Part shown: one piece after another, positions 1-5,933 of the stretch
Position numbering within the stretch: the first letter of the stretch is position 1
Layout: every line of letters begins with the position of its first letter
Made by a program: the position numbers and the translations under genes
Assembly: GCA_023425615.1 (NCBI GenBank)
Contig: JAFACJ010000108.1
Coordinates: forward strand, 1 to 5,933
Direction: 5' to 3'
DNA: 5,933 bases
Source: Actinomycetes bacterium
GTDB lineage: Bacteria; Actinomycetota; Actinomycetes; Streptosporangiales; Streptosporangiaceae
The notes under the pieces: generated by a model
Database searches by the model: none
Told to the model about the DNA's origin: nothing
The model's input: the letters and a program-made list of their open reading frames with translations, nothing else

Positions 1-784
1 GGACGGGCGGGTCGGGCTGGAGGGCCGTGATGGGGAGGCCGGGTTCCAGGACGCCGGCGGGGACGAGGGCGGGGCCGAGGCCGGCCGCGGCCAGTTGCAG
101 GGCCGTGGCGGTGTGGCGGGTGCGGACGGCGGCGCGGGGGGTGAAGCCCGCCTCGGCGCAGGCCCCTGTCACCAGGGGCGCCAGCGCGTTGCGTTCGTCG
201 TAGAGCACCCAGGGCCGGTCCGCCAGTTCGCGCAGAGGCAGAGGGGCGCCGGTGGGACGGGCGGCGAGCGGGTCGCCCTCGGGGAGGACCAGGACGAGGT
301 ACTCGCTGCCCAGTTCGTGCAGTGTCCCGTCCCAGCGGGCGGGCAGCGGGCCCACGCCGAGGTCGGCGGAGCCCATCGCCACCTGGTGTTCCAGCGCGGT
401 GGAGGAGGCGAATTCCGAGACCTCGACCTCGGCGCCCGGTTCGGCGGCCAGCCATGCCCGGACGGCGGGAGGCACGATTCCCAGGGCGAGGGAGTACATG
501 GTGCCGATGCGCAGGGGCACGGGTTCTCGTTCTCCGGCTCCCGCGCGGCGGGCCAGCCGTGCTCCTCGCAGCGCCGCCTCGGCGTGGGGCAGGTATTCGC
601 GGCCCATCGGGGTCAGCAGGACGCGGCCCGCCGTCCGCTCCAGCAGCGGCACTCCCACTTCGCGTTCCAGTGCCCGGATCTGGTGCGACAGGGTGGGCTG
701 GGTCACTCCGAGCCGCTGGGCGGCGGCGGTGAACGACCCCTCTTCCACGACCGCGACGAGGTACTCCATCTGCCGGAAGCTCAC
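1..784 (-). CDS. LysR-family transcriptional regulator, C-terminus cut by window start
   Basis: A DNA-binding LysR-type regulator; 261 residues are visible and the family usually has about 290-310, so some 30-40 C-terminal residues lie before position 1. The N-terminal winged helix-turn-helix is textbook: EGSFTAAAQRLGVTQPTLSH at about residues 15-34, followed by IRALEREVGVPLLERT and LLTPMGREYL. A linker helix (about 65-88) leads to a periplasmic-binding-protein-like effector domain starting at VPLRIGTMYSLALG (about 89-102), with the usual later elements LVLVLPEGDPLAAR and ALQLAAAGLGPALVPAG. I chose the GTG at 782-784 because it gives VSFRQMEYLVAVVEEGSF, the normal LysR N-terminus; an ATG five codons later would trim the first helix. 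AGGA lies 7 nt upstream. The gene is divergent from the FUSC exporter gene, and the gap holds LysR-type sites, so it probably controls that gene and itself. The effector is unknown; family assignment is near certain. Confidence 0.95.
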   Translation of the reverse strand, partial: MSFRQMEYLVAVVEEGSFTAAAQRLGVTQPTLSHQIRALEREVGVPLLERTAGRVLLTPMGREYLPHAEAALRGARLARRAGAGEREPVPLRIGTMYSLALGIVPPAVRAWLAAEPGAEVEVSEFASSTALEHQVAMGSADLGVGPLPARWDGTLHELGSEYLVLVLPEGDPLAARPTGAPLPLRELADRPWVLYDERNALAPLVTGACAEAGFTPRAAVRTRHTATALQLAAAGLGPALVPAGVLEPGLPITALQPDPPV

Positions 785-804
785 CCGTGCATCCTAGCCA
801 GAGC

Positions 805-821
805 CATACATGCTTTCTATG
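805..821. promoter_or_regulatory. Probable LysR recognition site (T-N11-A inverted repeat)
   Basis: CATA at 805-808 and TATG at 818-821 form an inverted repeat with a 9-bp spacer, and T807-N11-A819 inside it matches the LysR-box rule. The centre (813) lies 65 bp upstream of the FUSC start codon. That is the usual place of a LysR recognition site relative to the activated promoter if the transcript starts at the ATG. It is also about 29 bp upstream of the regulator's own start, which suits autorepression. Motif and position are seen; binding is inferred. Confidence 0.55.
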
Positions 822-833
822 AGGATCGGTCAG

Positions 834-851
834 ATTATGTCTTTGACTAAT
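834..851. promoter_or_regulatory. Possible LysR activation site overlapping the FUSC -35 box
   Basis: ATTA at 834-837 and TAAT at 848-851 form a second inverted repeat with a 10-bp spacer. Its centre (842.5) is about 35 bp upstream of the FUSC ATG and it overlaps the TTGACT -35 candidate. In LysR systems a weaker activation site normally sits here, downstream of the main recognition site. The spacing differs from strict T-N11-A, as activation sites often do. The call rests on the pairing with the upstream site. Confidence 0.4.
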
Positions 852-877
852 GCCCGGCCGAAGGCGATCGTGGTGTC

Positions 878-2014
878 ATGACAGCGTCACCAGGGTTCGC
901 AGGGGTCATCGAGGTCGCGAAGTCCGCCGGGAGCACCAGCGGGGGACGGCTGCGCACGATGGCGCGGCCGATCCTGCAGAGCGCGCTCGCCGCGGCGCTG
1001 GCCTGGCTCGTCGCCACCCAGGTGCTCGGCCACGACCGGCCCTTCTTCGCGCCCATCGCCGTGGTCCTGTGCATCGGGGTGGGCCTCGGGCGGCGGTGGC
1101 GGCGGGTGGTGGAACTGGTCGCCGGGGTGAGCGTCGGCGTCGGCGTCGGCGATCTGCTGGTCTCGCAGATCGGCAGCGGTCCCTGGCAGATCGCCCTTGT
1201 CGTCGGCCTCGCCATGACGGTCTCGGTGCTGCTGGACGGTGGCACGCTGATCTCGATGCAGGCCGGCTCCTCCGCCGTCCTGGTCGCCACGCTGCTCCCG
1301 CCGGGCGGCACCGGCGGGATCGACCGGATGGCCGACGCGCTCGTCGGCGGGCTGATCGGGCTGGCCGCGATCGCGATCCTGCCGACCGACCCCGCGGGCC
1401 TCGCCGACCGCTACATCCGCAAGCTCTTCGATGAGCTGTCGGCGGCGCTCGAAGCCGCAGGCGCCGCGCTACGCGACCGTGACACGGCGGGGGCGAAGGC
1501 GGCGCTGGAGCGGGCACGCGGCTCCCAGCGGACCGTCGACGGCTACCGCGAGGCGCTCCAGACCGCCTACGAGATCGCCTCGCTGTCCCCGCTGCACCGC
1601 GGGCACCGCGACCGCCTCGACACCTACCGGACCGCCGCCGAACCCCTCGACCACGCGCTGCGCAACGCCCGGGTGATGCTGCGACACACCGCCGCCGTGA
1701 TCGACAAGGGCGAGCACGCGCCCGAACTGCTCGCCGAGGGCATGGCCGACCTGGCCCGCTCGGTGGCACGGCTGCGCGCCGAACTCGCCCAGGGCGACAC
1801 GCCCCTGCTGACCCGCAAGGCGCTGCGCCGCACCGCCGTCCGGCTCGACCCCGTCCCGCTGCCCGAACTGGGCTTCTCCGCCCATGTGGTGCTGGCCCAG
1901 CTCCGCTCCCTGACCATCGACCTGCTGGAGGCCACCGGCGAGTCACACGTCGGCGCCCTCGCCGCCTTCCCGCACCGGGAGACGGCAGGCGGTGGCGCCA
2001 GCAGGGCCTGCTGA
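878..2014 (+). CDS. FUSC-family (aromatic acid exporter-like) membrane protein
   Basis: A 378-residue inner-membrane protein of the FUSC/aromatic acid exporter superfamily. Six hydrophobic segments are visible at roughly residues 31-51, 55-72, 78-95, 103-119, 122-141 and 152-169, with the family-like stretch [19 protein letters not shown] joining the first two. Residues 172-378 are soluble and largely helical, rich in Ala, Arg and Glu, and probably cytoplasmic. It has a single membrane half, about half the size of two-repeat members such as AaeB, so it would have to pair with itself to make a six-plus-six assembly. The start used is ATG 878, which fits the upstream promoter spacing. ATG 959 (residue 28) is a real alternative because the hydrophobic core begins right after it and residues 1-27 look unstructured. 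The divergent LysR regulator and its sites suggest export induced by a small organic acid; the substrate cannot be read from sequence. Confidence 0.85.
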   Translation: MTASPGFAGVIEVAKSAGSTSGGRLRTMARPILQSALAAALAWLVATQVLGHDRPFFAPIAVVLCIGVGLGRRWRRVVELVAGVSVGVGVGDLLVSQIGSGPWQIALVVGLAMTVSVLLDGGTLISMQAGSSAVLVATLLPPGGTGGIDRMADALVGGLIGLAAIAILPTDPAGLADRYIRKLFDELSAALEAAGAALRDRDTAGAKAALERARGSQRTVDGYREALQTAYEIASLSPLHRGHRDRLDTYRTAAEPLDHALRNARVMLRHTAAVIDKGEHAPELLAEGMADLARSVARLRAELAQGDTPLLTRKALRRTAVRLDPVPLPELGFSAHVVLAQLRSLTIDLLEATGESHVGALAAFPHRETAGGGASRAC

Positions 2015-2016
2015 CC

Positions 2017-2063
2017 GTTTGTTCCTCATTGCGGATAAGCTTTTTCTGCGATGAGGAACAAAC
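2017..2063. promoter_or_regulatory. Large inverted repeat covering the IclR-gene start codon; probable double operator
   Basis: GTTTGTTCCTCAT (2017-2029) and ATGAGGAACAAAC (2051-2063) are perfect 13-bp inverted arms separated by 21 bp. The right arm begins exactly with the start codon of the IclR-family gene. Similarity runs into the spacer: TCCTCATTGCGGA (2023-2035) and the reverse complement of 2045-2057 agree at 11 of 13 bases, with centres 22 bp apart, about two helical turns. The left copy is itself a compact palindrome (five of six base pairs match about T2029). TAAGCT at 2036-2041 is a possible -10 box between the sites. Binding by the IclR-type product of the next gene, with autorepression, is the simplest reading. 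Confidence 0.7.
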
Positions 2064-2797
2064 CGCCGTACGCGCTGACCTCCGTCGACCACGCGCTCCA
2101 GCTCGCCGCGCTGCTCCAGCAGGAGGGCCCGATGCGGGTGACCGACGCCGCCGAACGGCTGGGCGTCGCGCCCTCCACCGCCCACCGGCTGCTGGCGATG
2201 CTCGTCTACCGCGACTTCGCCGAGCAGGGCCACGACCGCAGGTACGGGCCGGGCAAGGTGCTGCGCCCCGCCGAGACCTCCGAGGCGCCGGTCGCCCTGC
2301 TGCGCCGGATCTGCCTGCCTGAGCTGCAGACGCTGATGGAGCGCACCCGCGAGTCGGTCAACCTCATGGTCCTGGCCGGGGACGAGGTGCGGTTCATCGC
2401 CACGGTCGAGGGCCCGCAGGTCCTGCGGGTCGGCGACCGGGTCGGCAGATCGCTGCCGGCCCGCCTTGCCTCGGGCGGCAAGGCGATCTTGGCACTGCTC
2501 CCCCCGGAGGAGGTGACCGCCCTGTACGGCGCGTCTGACGAACTGGACGAGGCGGGCCTCGCCCGGCTGCGCCGCGAGCTGGCCCTGATCCGCAAGCGCG
2601 GCTTCGCCATCAACGACCAGCTCACCGAGACCGGCCTGACGGCGCTGGGCGTCGCCGTCAGGGACGCCCACGGCTCGCCCGTCGCCGCCGTCTCCCTCGC
2701 CCTGCCCACCGCCCGCTTCGACCGCGACCTGCTGCCCACCTGGGTCGGCGCGATATCGGTGACCGTGGCCCGGATCGAGCAGGCCCTGGCGCAGTGA
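2051..2797 (+). CDS. IclR-family transcriptional regulator
   Basis: A complete 248-residue IclR-type regulator, the normal length for the family. Residues 8-70 form the N-terminal winged helix-turn-helix, with VTDAAERLGVAPSTAHRLLA at about 30-49 and the wing DRRYGPG at 62-68. Residues 85-248 form the GAF-like effector domain, including the family signature region LPARLASGGKAILALLP at 135-151 and the late strand segment PVAAVSLALPTARF. The opening MRNKPPYAL-SVDHALQL resembles many actinobacterial members, supporting this ATG. No Shine-Dalgarno sequence precedes it, so a leaderless transcript or coupling to the FUSC gene 36 bp upstream is possible. The large inverted repeat over its start suggests autoregulation. 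No metabolic operon follows it on this strand, so its target and effector are unknown; the FUSC gene is one candidate target. Confidence 0.95.
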   Translation: MRNKPPYALTSVDHALQLAALLQQEGPMRVTDAAERLGVAPSTAHRLLAMLVYRDFAEQGHDRRYGPGKVLRPAETSEAPVALLRRICLPELQTLMERTRESVNLMVLAGDEVRFIATVEGPQVLRVGDRVGRSLPARLASGGKAILALLPPEEVTALYGASDELDEAGLARLRRELALIRKRGFAINDQLTETGLTALGVAVRDAHGSPVAAVSLALPTARFDRDLLPTWVGAISVTVARIEQALAQ

Positions 2798-2857
2798 ACG
2801 CGAAGGCGCTCCGGGTGCTCACCGGGAGCTGGACGCACCTGCTCTGCGACGGCGGGC

Positions 2858-2885
2858 CGGCCTGACTCACCCCGCCGTCAGGCCG
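2858..2885. terminator. Possible bidirectional hairpin between the converging genes
   Basis: CGGCCTGAC (2858-2866) and GTCAGGCCG (2877-2885) are a perfect 9-bp inverted repeat with a 10-nt loop. The loop contains the TGA (2869-2867) of the minus-strand Hsp70-like gene, and the structure lies about 60 bp after the IclR gene's stop. A GC-rich hairpin between convergent genes would suit termination in either direction, but no U-rich tail follows on either strand. It could also be chance in DNA this rich in GC. Confidence 0.35.
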
Positions 2886-5800
2886 TAGCCGGCGCTCGCC
2901 AGCAGGGGCGCCAGGGAGTCGGCCGCCACCGCGAAGGCCGTCTCCCCCCGCGTGCCGGTCATCACCCCCACGACCTCGCCCAGCCCGTTGAGCAGCGGGC
3001 TCCCCCGCACCCCGGCGGCGGCGCGCAGCCCCACCCGCAGCAGCCTGAGGTCGCGCTCGGGGAAGGACTCGAACGCATCGACGACACCGGCGATCAGCGC
3101 GTCGCCCGCGGGGGACGGGACATGGACCGGGTCGCCGATGCGGACCAGGCGGGGATGGCCCAGCCGGAACGGGACGGCGTCCGCCGGCTCGTCGAGCTGG
3201 AGGACCACCACGCCCAGATGCGGCGCCTCGGGCGCGAACACGTGGCCGACCCGGTGGCGGACGTCACCGGACTCGACGTTCGGAAGGCCGGGGACGCCGC
3301 CGTCCAGGGCGCTCCGGTCGGCGACCACGAGCCTGTCGGTGAGGAGGAACCCGGCCGCCGAGCCCACCCGGACCAGCGCTCCCCCGGCGCGGGCGAGGAA
3401 GCCGCCGGGGTCGGCGGGATCCAGGACCATCGCGCCGAGGAGTCCGCCGTGGTCGGTGAGGACCCGCCGGTAGCCGTCGGCGTCACCCGTCTCGGCCAGG
3501 CAGTGCAGCCACCTCTCGATCTCCTCGCGCTCCTCCGGCGGGCCGTGCAGCGCGGCGAGCGCCTCCAGCGCACGGGCGTACTCGCCGGCGCGGTGGTGGT
3601 GGCGAAAGCGCCGCAGCGGGTCGGTGTCGGACGCGGCGAGCCTGGTCAGCACCGAGGTCCACAGCCGGAGCTGGGCCAGCCCGGGACGCAGCGACTCGGC
3701 GAGGCCGCCGAGGCGGGCCAGCAGATGCCGCGCGGTCTCCGGGTCGGGCTCCCCCGCGGCCAGGTACTGCCGGGTCCTGGCCGTCAGATCGCGCAGCGGG
3801 CCGAGCAGCGACAGCAGTTCGGCCTCCAGCTCGGCGAAGTCACGCCCGTAGATCTGCGCGAGGACGCGTTCGGTGCCCGGATCCGGCCGGACATGGGGGG
3901 CGCGGTGCGCGGCCATCAGCCGGCGGAGCTCGCCGAGCGGCTCCTCGGGGTCGCCGCGCTCCATCTCGTCGCACAGCTCGATCAGCTCGTCGTGGCGTGC
4001 CGCGGCCTCGCGCCGCCGCTCCTCCCAGGCGAGCTGCTCGCGGTGGCGTTCGGCGAGCTCCCGCACGGTGTCGGGGGGCAGCAGCGTGGTGTCGGCGACG
4101 CTGATGGAGCGCGCGTTGCCGGTCAGCTCGTCCCGCGCCGTCACCTCCAGCACGCAGCTGGCGTCGATCGCGAACGTCACCTCGATCCGCGGCTCGCCCC
4201 TGGGGGCGGGCGGGATGTCGCCGAGCCGGAACTCCGCGATCTTCGAGGCGGGGTCGAGTGCGCCGTTGTAGATCTCGATCAGGACCGTGCGCTGGTTGTC
4301 GTAGGTGGTGGTGTAGACGCCCTTGCGCTCGACGGGGATGGTGGTGCCCGCCGCGATGACCTCGGAGAACGACGGCTCGTCCTCGTCCGGCACCACGGCG
4401 CGGATGCCCAGCGGCAGCGGGGTGACGTCCAGCAGGAGGTGGTCGTCGAGGGCGCCGCACAGCACCGCCCCCTGAAGCGCCGCGCCGCAGGCCACGGCGG
4501 TGCGCGGGTCGGCGAGGACCGTGCGGCGCAGGCCGAAGACCTCCTCGACGAGCCCGCTGACCTGGGGCGCGAGCATGGGGCCTCCGACCAGGACCAGATG
4601 CTCCGGCCTGCCGTCCATGACGCGCTCCAGCCGCAGGCACGCCTCGCGGAGCCGCCGCAGGGGGCGGGCGAGGATCACCGCCAGCTCCTCCCTGTCCAGC
4701 TCCAGCCGGAAGTCCGGGTCGCCGCCGAAACCGGGCAGCGGGTAGGAGGCGTGCGACTGCGCCGAGAGCGCGATCTTCAGATGCTCGACGGCGATCTCGA
4801 ACCGCAGCCGCTCCCTGCCCCTGGCCGGCACCTCGACGCCCGCGCGGGCCAGGCGGCGTGCCAGCTCCGCGCCGATCACCTCGTCGAAGTCCCTGCCGCC
4901 GAACGCGTTGTCGCCCGTCACCTGCCGTACCTCGTAGACGCCGTCCTCGACGGTCAGGGCGCTGAGGTCGAGCGTGCCGGCGCCGAGGTCGACCACGACG
5001 ACGTCGCCGTGCAGCCGCCGCTGCCGCGCCGCGGCGATGCAGGCGGCGGTGGGCTCGTGGATGAGCCGCACCACGTCCACCCCGGCGATCGCGCAGGCGT
5101 CGCGGGTCGCCTGCTTCTGGTTGTTGCGGAAGAACGCGGGGATGGTGAGGACAGCCTGATCGCGGACGACCCGGGTGTCGTAGGCGTCGGCCAGCCACGC
5201 CAGCCACGCCGGACGCGCCTCGCCCAGCTCCTCACGCGCCAGTTCCCCGACCCGTTCCAGCACCTGTGCGGCGAGGAAGTCCTCCACGAGGCCGCGGGCG
5301 TGGGCGACCAGCCGTGCCGCCACCTCCTCCGGCCGGTACTCGCGGCCGCGGATCCGGAACCGCGCCGCGCCGCCCATCCGGCGCTTGGCGGCGCTGATCG
5401 TGCCGCGCACCCAGCCCGCCAGCAGCTCCTCTCCCGCCAGGCCGACCCGTTCCCCGCCGTCGGCGTCGACCGTGAGCGTGGAGGGGAAGAACGGGTGCCC
5501 CTTCCACGGGCAGAGGACGGGCTGCCCGGCCGCGGTGTCGAAGACGGCGACCGCGCAGGTCGTCGTGCCCAGATCCATCGCCCAGATCCGTGCGTAGCGG
5601 GCGTCGGTCTCGGCCATGGCCAGGGCGAGCCAGCCAGCGGCGCCACGCTCGAAGCCCTCGCGGTCGCGGGCGTCGAGTTCCGCCAGGGTCCGCGCCACCT
5701 CGTCGGCGAGGTGCTGCGGCACCAGCGCCTCGTCCCGCAGGCGCCGCAGCACGGTGAAACCGCGCCCGGTGCGGCCGAGCCTGGCGACGGACCGCAGCGC

Positions 5801-5933
5801 GATCCCGGTGAGCTCCTCGTGGCCGCCGGTGCGCAGCAGGCACTCGGCAAGCCGTGCGTCCTCGATCGCGTCGTCGCCGCGCCAGGCGACCAGGCACCGC
5901 GCCGCCTCGGCCGGGAGGTCGGCGCGCAGGTAG
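2867..5933 (-). CDS. Giant Hsp70-like chaperone fused to a C-terminal degenerate trypsin-like domain, N-terminus outside window
   Basis: An open frame of 1021 visible residues runs off the window end; numbering here starts at Tyr 1 (codon 5932-5930). Residues 1 to about 115 are helical with no clear family. The Hsp70 ATPase domain (about 117-497) has phosphate-1 DLGTTT at 120-125, KRRMGG with the catalytic-type lysine at 183, FFRNNQKQATRDACAIAG at about 267-284, IHEPTAA, phosphate-2 DLGAGTLD at 315-322 and the adenosine motif LVLVGGP at 446-452. Linker LLLDVTPLPLG follows at 499-509. The peptide-binding beta domain (about 503-615) includes GDIPPAPRGEPRIEVTF. A lid-like, charged helical stretch continues to about 840. 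Residues 847-1017 resemble an HtrA/trypsin-type protease, ending RGSPLLNGLGEVVGV then AFAVAADSLAPLL, but its catalytic residues appear lost. DnaK has about 640 residues, so this is a fusion. GTG 5752 and ATG 5617 are possible internal starts, but upstream codons keep the same strong GC-third-position coding pattern without a stop and neither start has a Shine-Dalgarno. A client-binding or sensing role is inferred. Confidence 0.9.
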   Translation of the reverse strand, partial: YLRADLPAEAARCLVAWRGDDAIEDARLAECLLRTGGHEELTGIALRSVARLGRTGRGFTVLRRLRDEALVPQHLADEVARTLAELDARDREGFERGAAGWLALAMAETDARYARIWAMDLGTTTCAVAVFDTAAGQPVLCPWKGHPFFPSTLTVDADGGERVGLAGEELLAGWVRGTISAAKRRMGGAARFRIRGREYRPEEVAARLVAHARGLVEDFLAAQVLERVGELAREELGEARPAWLAWLADAYDTRVVRDQAVLTIPAFFRNNQKQATRDACAIAGVDVVRLIHEPTAACIAAARQRRLHGDVVVVDLGAGTLDLSALTVEDGVYEVRQVTGDNAFGGRDFDEVIGAELARRLARAGVEVPARGRERLRFEIAVEHLKIALSAQSHASYPLPGFGGDPDFRLELDREELAVILARPLRRLREACLRLERVMDGRPEHLVLVGGPMLAPQVSGLVEEVFGLRRTVLADPRTAVACGAALQGAVLCGALDDHLLLDVTPLPLGIRAVVPDEDEPSFSEVIAAGTTIPVERKGVYTTTYDNQRTVLIEIYNGALDPASKIAEFRLGDIPPAPRGEPRIEVTFAIDASCVLEVTARDELTGNARSISVADTTLLPPDTVRELAERHREQLAWEERRREAAARHDELIELCDEMERGDPEEPLGELRRLMAAHRAPHVRPDPGTERVLAQIYGRDFAELEAELLSLLGPLRDLTARTRQYLAAGEPDPETARHLLARLGGLAESLRPGLAQLRLWTSVLTRLAASDTDPLRRFRHHHRAGEYARALEALAALHGPPEEREEIERWLHCLAETGDADGYRRVLTDHGGLLGAMVLDPADPGGFLARAGGALVRVGSAAGFLLTDRLVVADRSALDGGVPGLPNVESGDVRHRVGHVFAPEAPHLGVVVLQLDEPADAVPFRLGHPRLVRIGDPVHVPSPAGDALIAGVVDAFESFPERDLRLLRVGLRAAAGVRGSPLLNGLGEVVGVMTGTRGETAFAVAADSLAPLLASAGYGLTAG

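Larger units (their letters stand above)
785..877. promoter_or_regulatory. Divergent LysR-FUSC intergenic promoter region
   Basis: This 93-bp gap is more AT-rich than its surroundings and separates the two divergent genes. On the plus strand TTGACT (843-848), a 17-bp spacer and GATCGT (866-871) end 6 nt before the FUSC ATG, which would place transcription start at or next to the A of the start codon (878). On the minus strand TAGGAT (796-791) ends 6 nt before the regulator's GTG. It matches an actinobacterial TANNNT -10 box, although its AGGA could equally be a ribosome site. Neither gene has a strong, well-placed Shine-Dalgarno sequence apart from that AGGA; GAAGG at 860-864 is 13 nt from the FUSC ATG. 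Leaderless transcripts are therefore plausible. The promoter calls are inferred from motif and spacing only. Confidence 0.5.

Noticed and set aside
95..850. Long plus-strand open frames (251 and 181 codons) opposite the LysR gene
   Set aside because: They are antisense shadows: translations are low-complexity Gly/Arg/Ser-rich with no family resemblance, while the minus strand gives a clear LysR protein with the expected codon bias.
1133..1150. Three tandem GTCGGC hexamers
   Set aside because: They encode the Val-Gly run of the third membrane segment of the FUSC protein; three copies is what codon bias and a VGVGVG helix would give.
906..1946. 346-codon minus-strand open frame opposite the FUSC gene
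   Set aside because: Its product is dominated by Arg, Ala, Gly and Pro, as expected from the reverse frame of GC-rich coding DNA; the plus strand encodes a coherent six-helix membrane protein.
2017..2063. Reading the palindrome as an intrinsic terminator of the FUSC gene
   Set aside because: The T run lies in the loop and inner stem (2041-2045), not after the stem, and the right arm is coding; a regulatory role fits better.
2809..2828. Inverted repeat CTCCGGGT/ACCGGGAG after the IclR gene
   Set aside because: The stem has a central G-G mismatch, only a four-base loop and no U tract; the 9-bp perfect repeat at 2858-2885 is the better terminator candidate.
3840..5207. 455-codon minus-strand open frame and similar ones at 4954-5850 and 5232-5897 within the Hsp70-like gene
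   Set aside because: They are out-of-frame readings of the Hsp70-like gene with Arg/Pro/Ala-rich compositions; all chaperone motifs lie in the 2867-5933 frame.
5615..5617. ATG 5617 as the true start of the Hsp70-like gene
   Set aside because: It would give an Hsp70-like N-terminus of normal length, but no Shine-Dalgarno precedes it and the frame upstream continues with the same strong coding bias to the window edge without a stop.

Overview
The window is GC-rich throughout (third codon positions almost all G or C). It has the codon use, SD-poor gene starts and regulator families of a filamentous actinomycete. Streptosporangiales or a relative is my best guess, but the sequence alone does not fix the genus. 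It holds four protein genes and almost no non-coding DNA. I see no RNA gene, insertion sequence or CRISPR array.

Positions 1-877: a LysR-type regulator (minus strand, C-terminus cut off by the window start) is divergent from a gene for a six-helix FUSC-family membrane protein (plus strand, 878-2014). The 93-bp gap carries two AT-rich inverted repeats centred about 65 and 35 bp upstream of the FUSC start codon. That is the textbook recognition-site and activation-site layout of a LysR-controlled divergent promoter. The pair recalls aaeR-aaeB, in which a LysR regulator controls an aromatic-acid efflux pump, so inducible export of a small organic acid is a reasonable inference.

Positions 2015-2797: an IclR-family regulator starts 36 bp after the FUSC gene on the same strand. 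A 13-bp perfect inverted repeat with a 21-bp spacer fills the gap, and its right arm contains the iclR-type start codon. The arms extend into two near-identical 13-bp operator-like sites in opposite orientation, 22 bp apart. Autoregulation is likely, and the same sequence could fold in RNA to hide the start codon.

Positions 2867-5933: converging on the IclR gene from the minus strand is a very large Hsp70-like gene that is still open at the window end (at least 1021 residues). Its order is: helical N-terminal region, full Hsp70 ATPase domain with an extra ~33-residue insert, Hsp70 linker and peptide-binding beta domain, long helical region, and a C-terminal trypsin/HtrA-like domain. All three catalytic positions of the protease-like domain appear to be replaced (Ser for His, His for Asp, Arg for Ser). 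This chaperone-pseudoprotease fusion is the most unusual object in the window. It is a good candidate for a specialised, poorly described actinobacterial protein-handling or sensing system whose partners would lie beyond position 5933.
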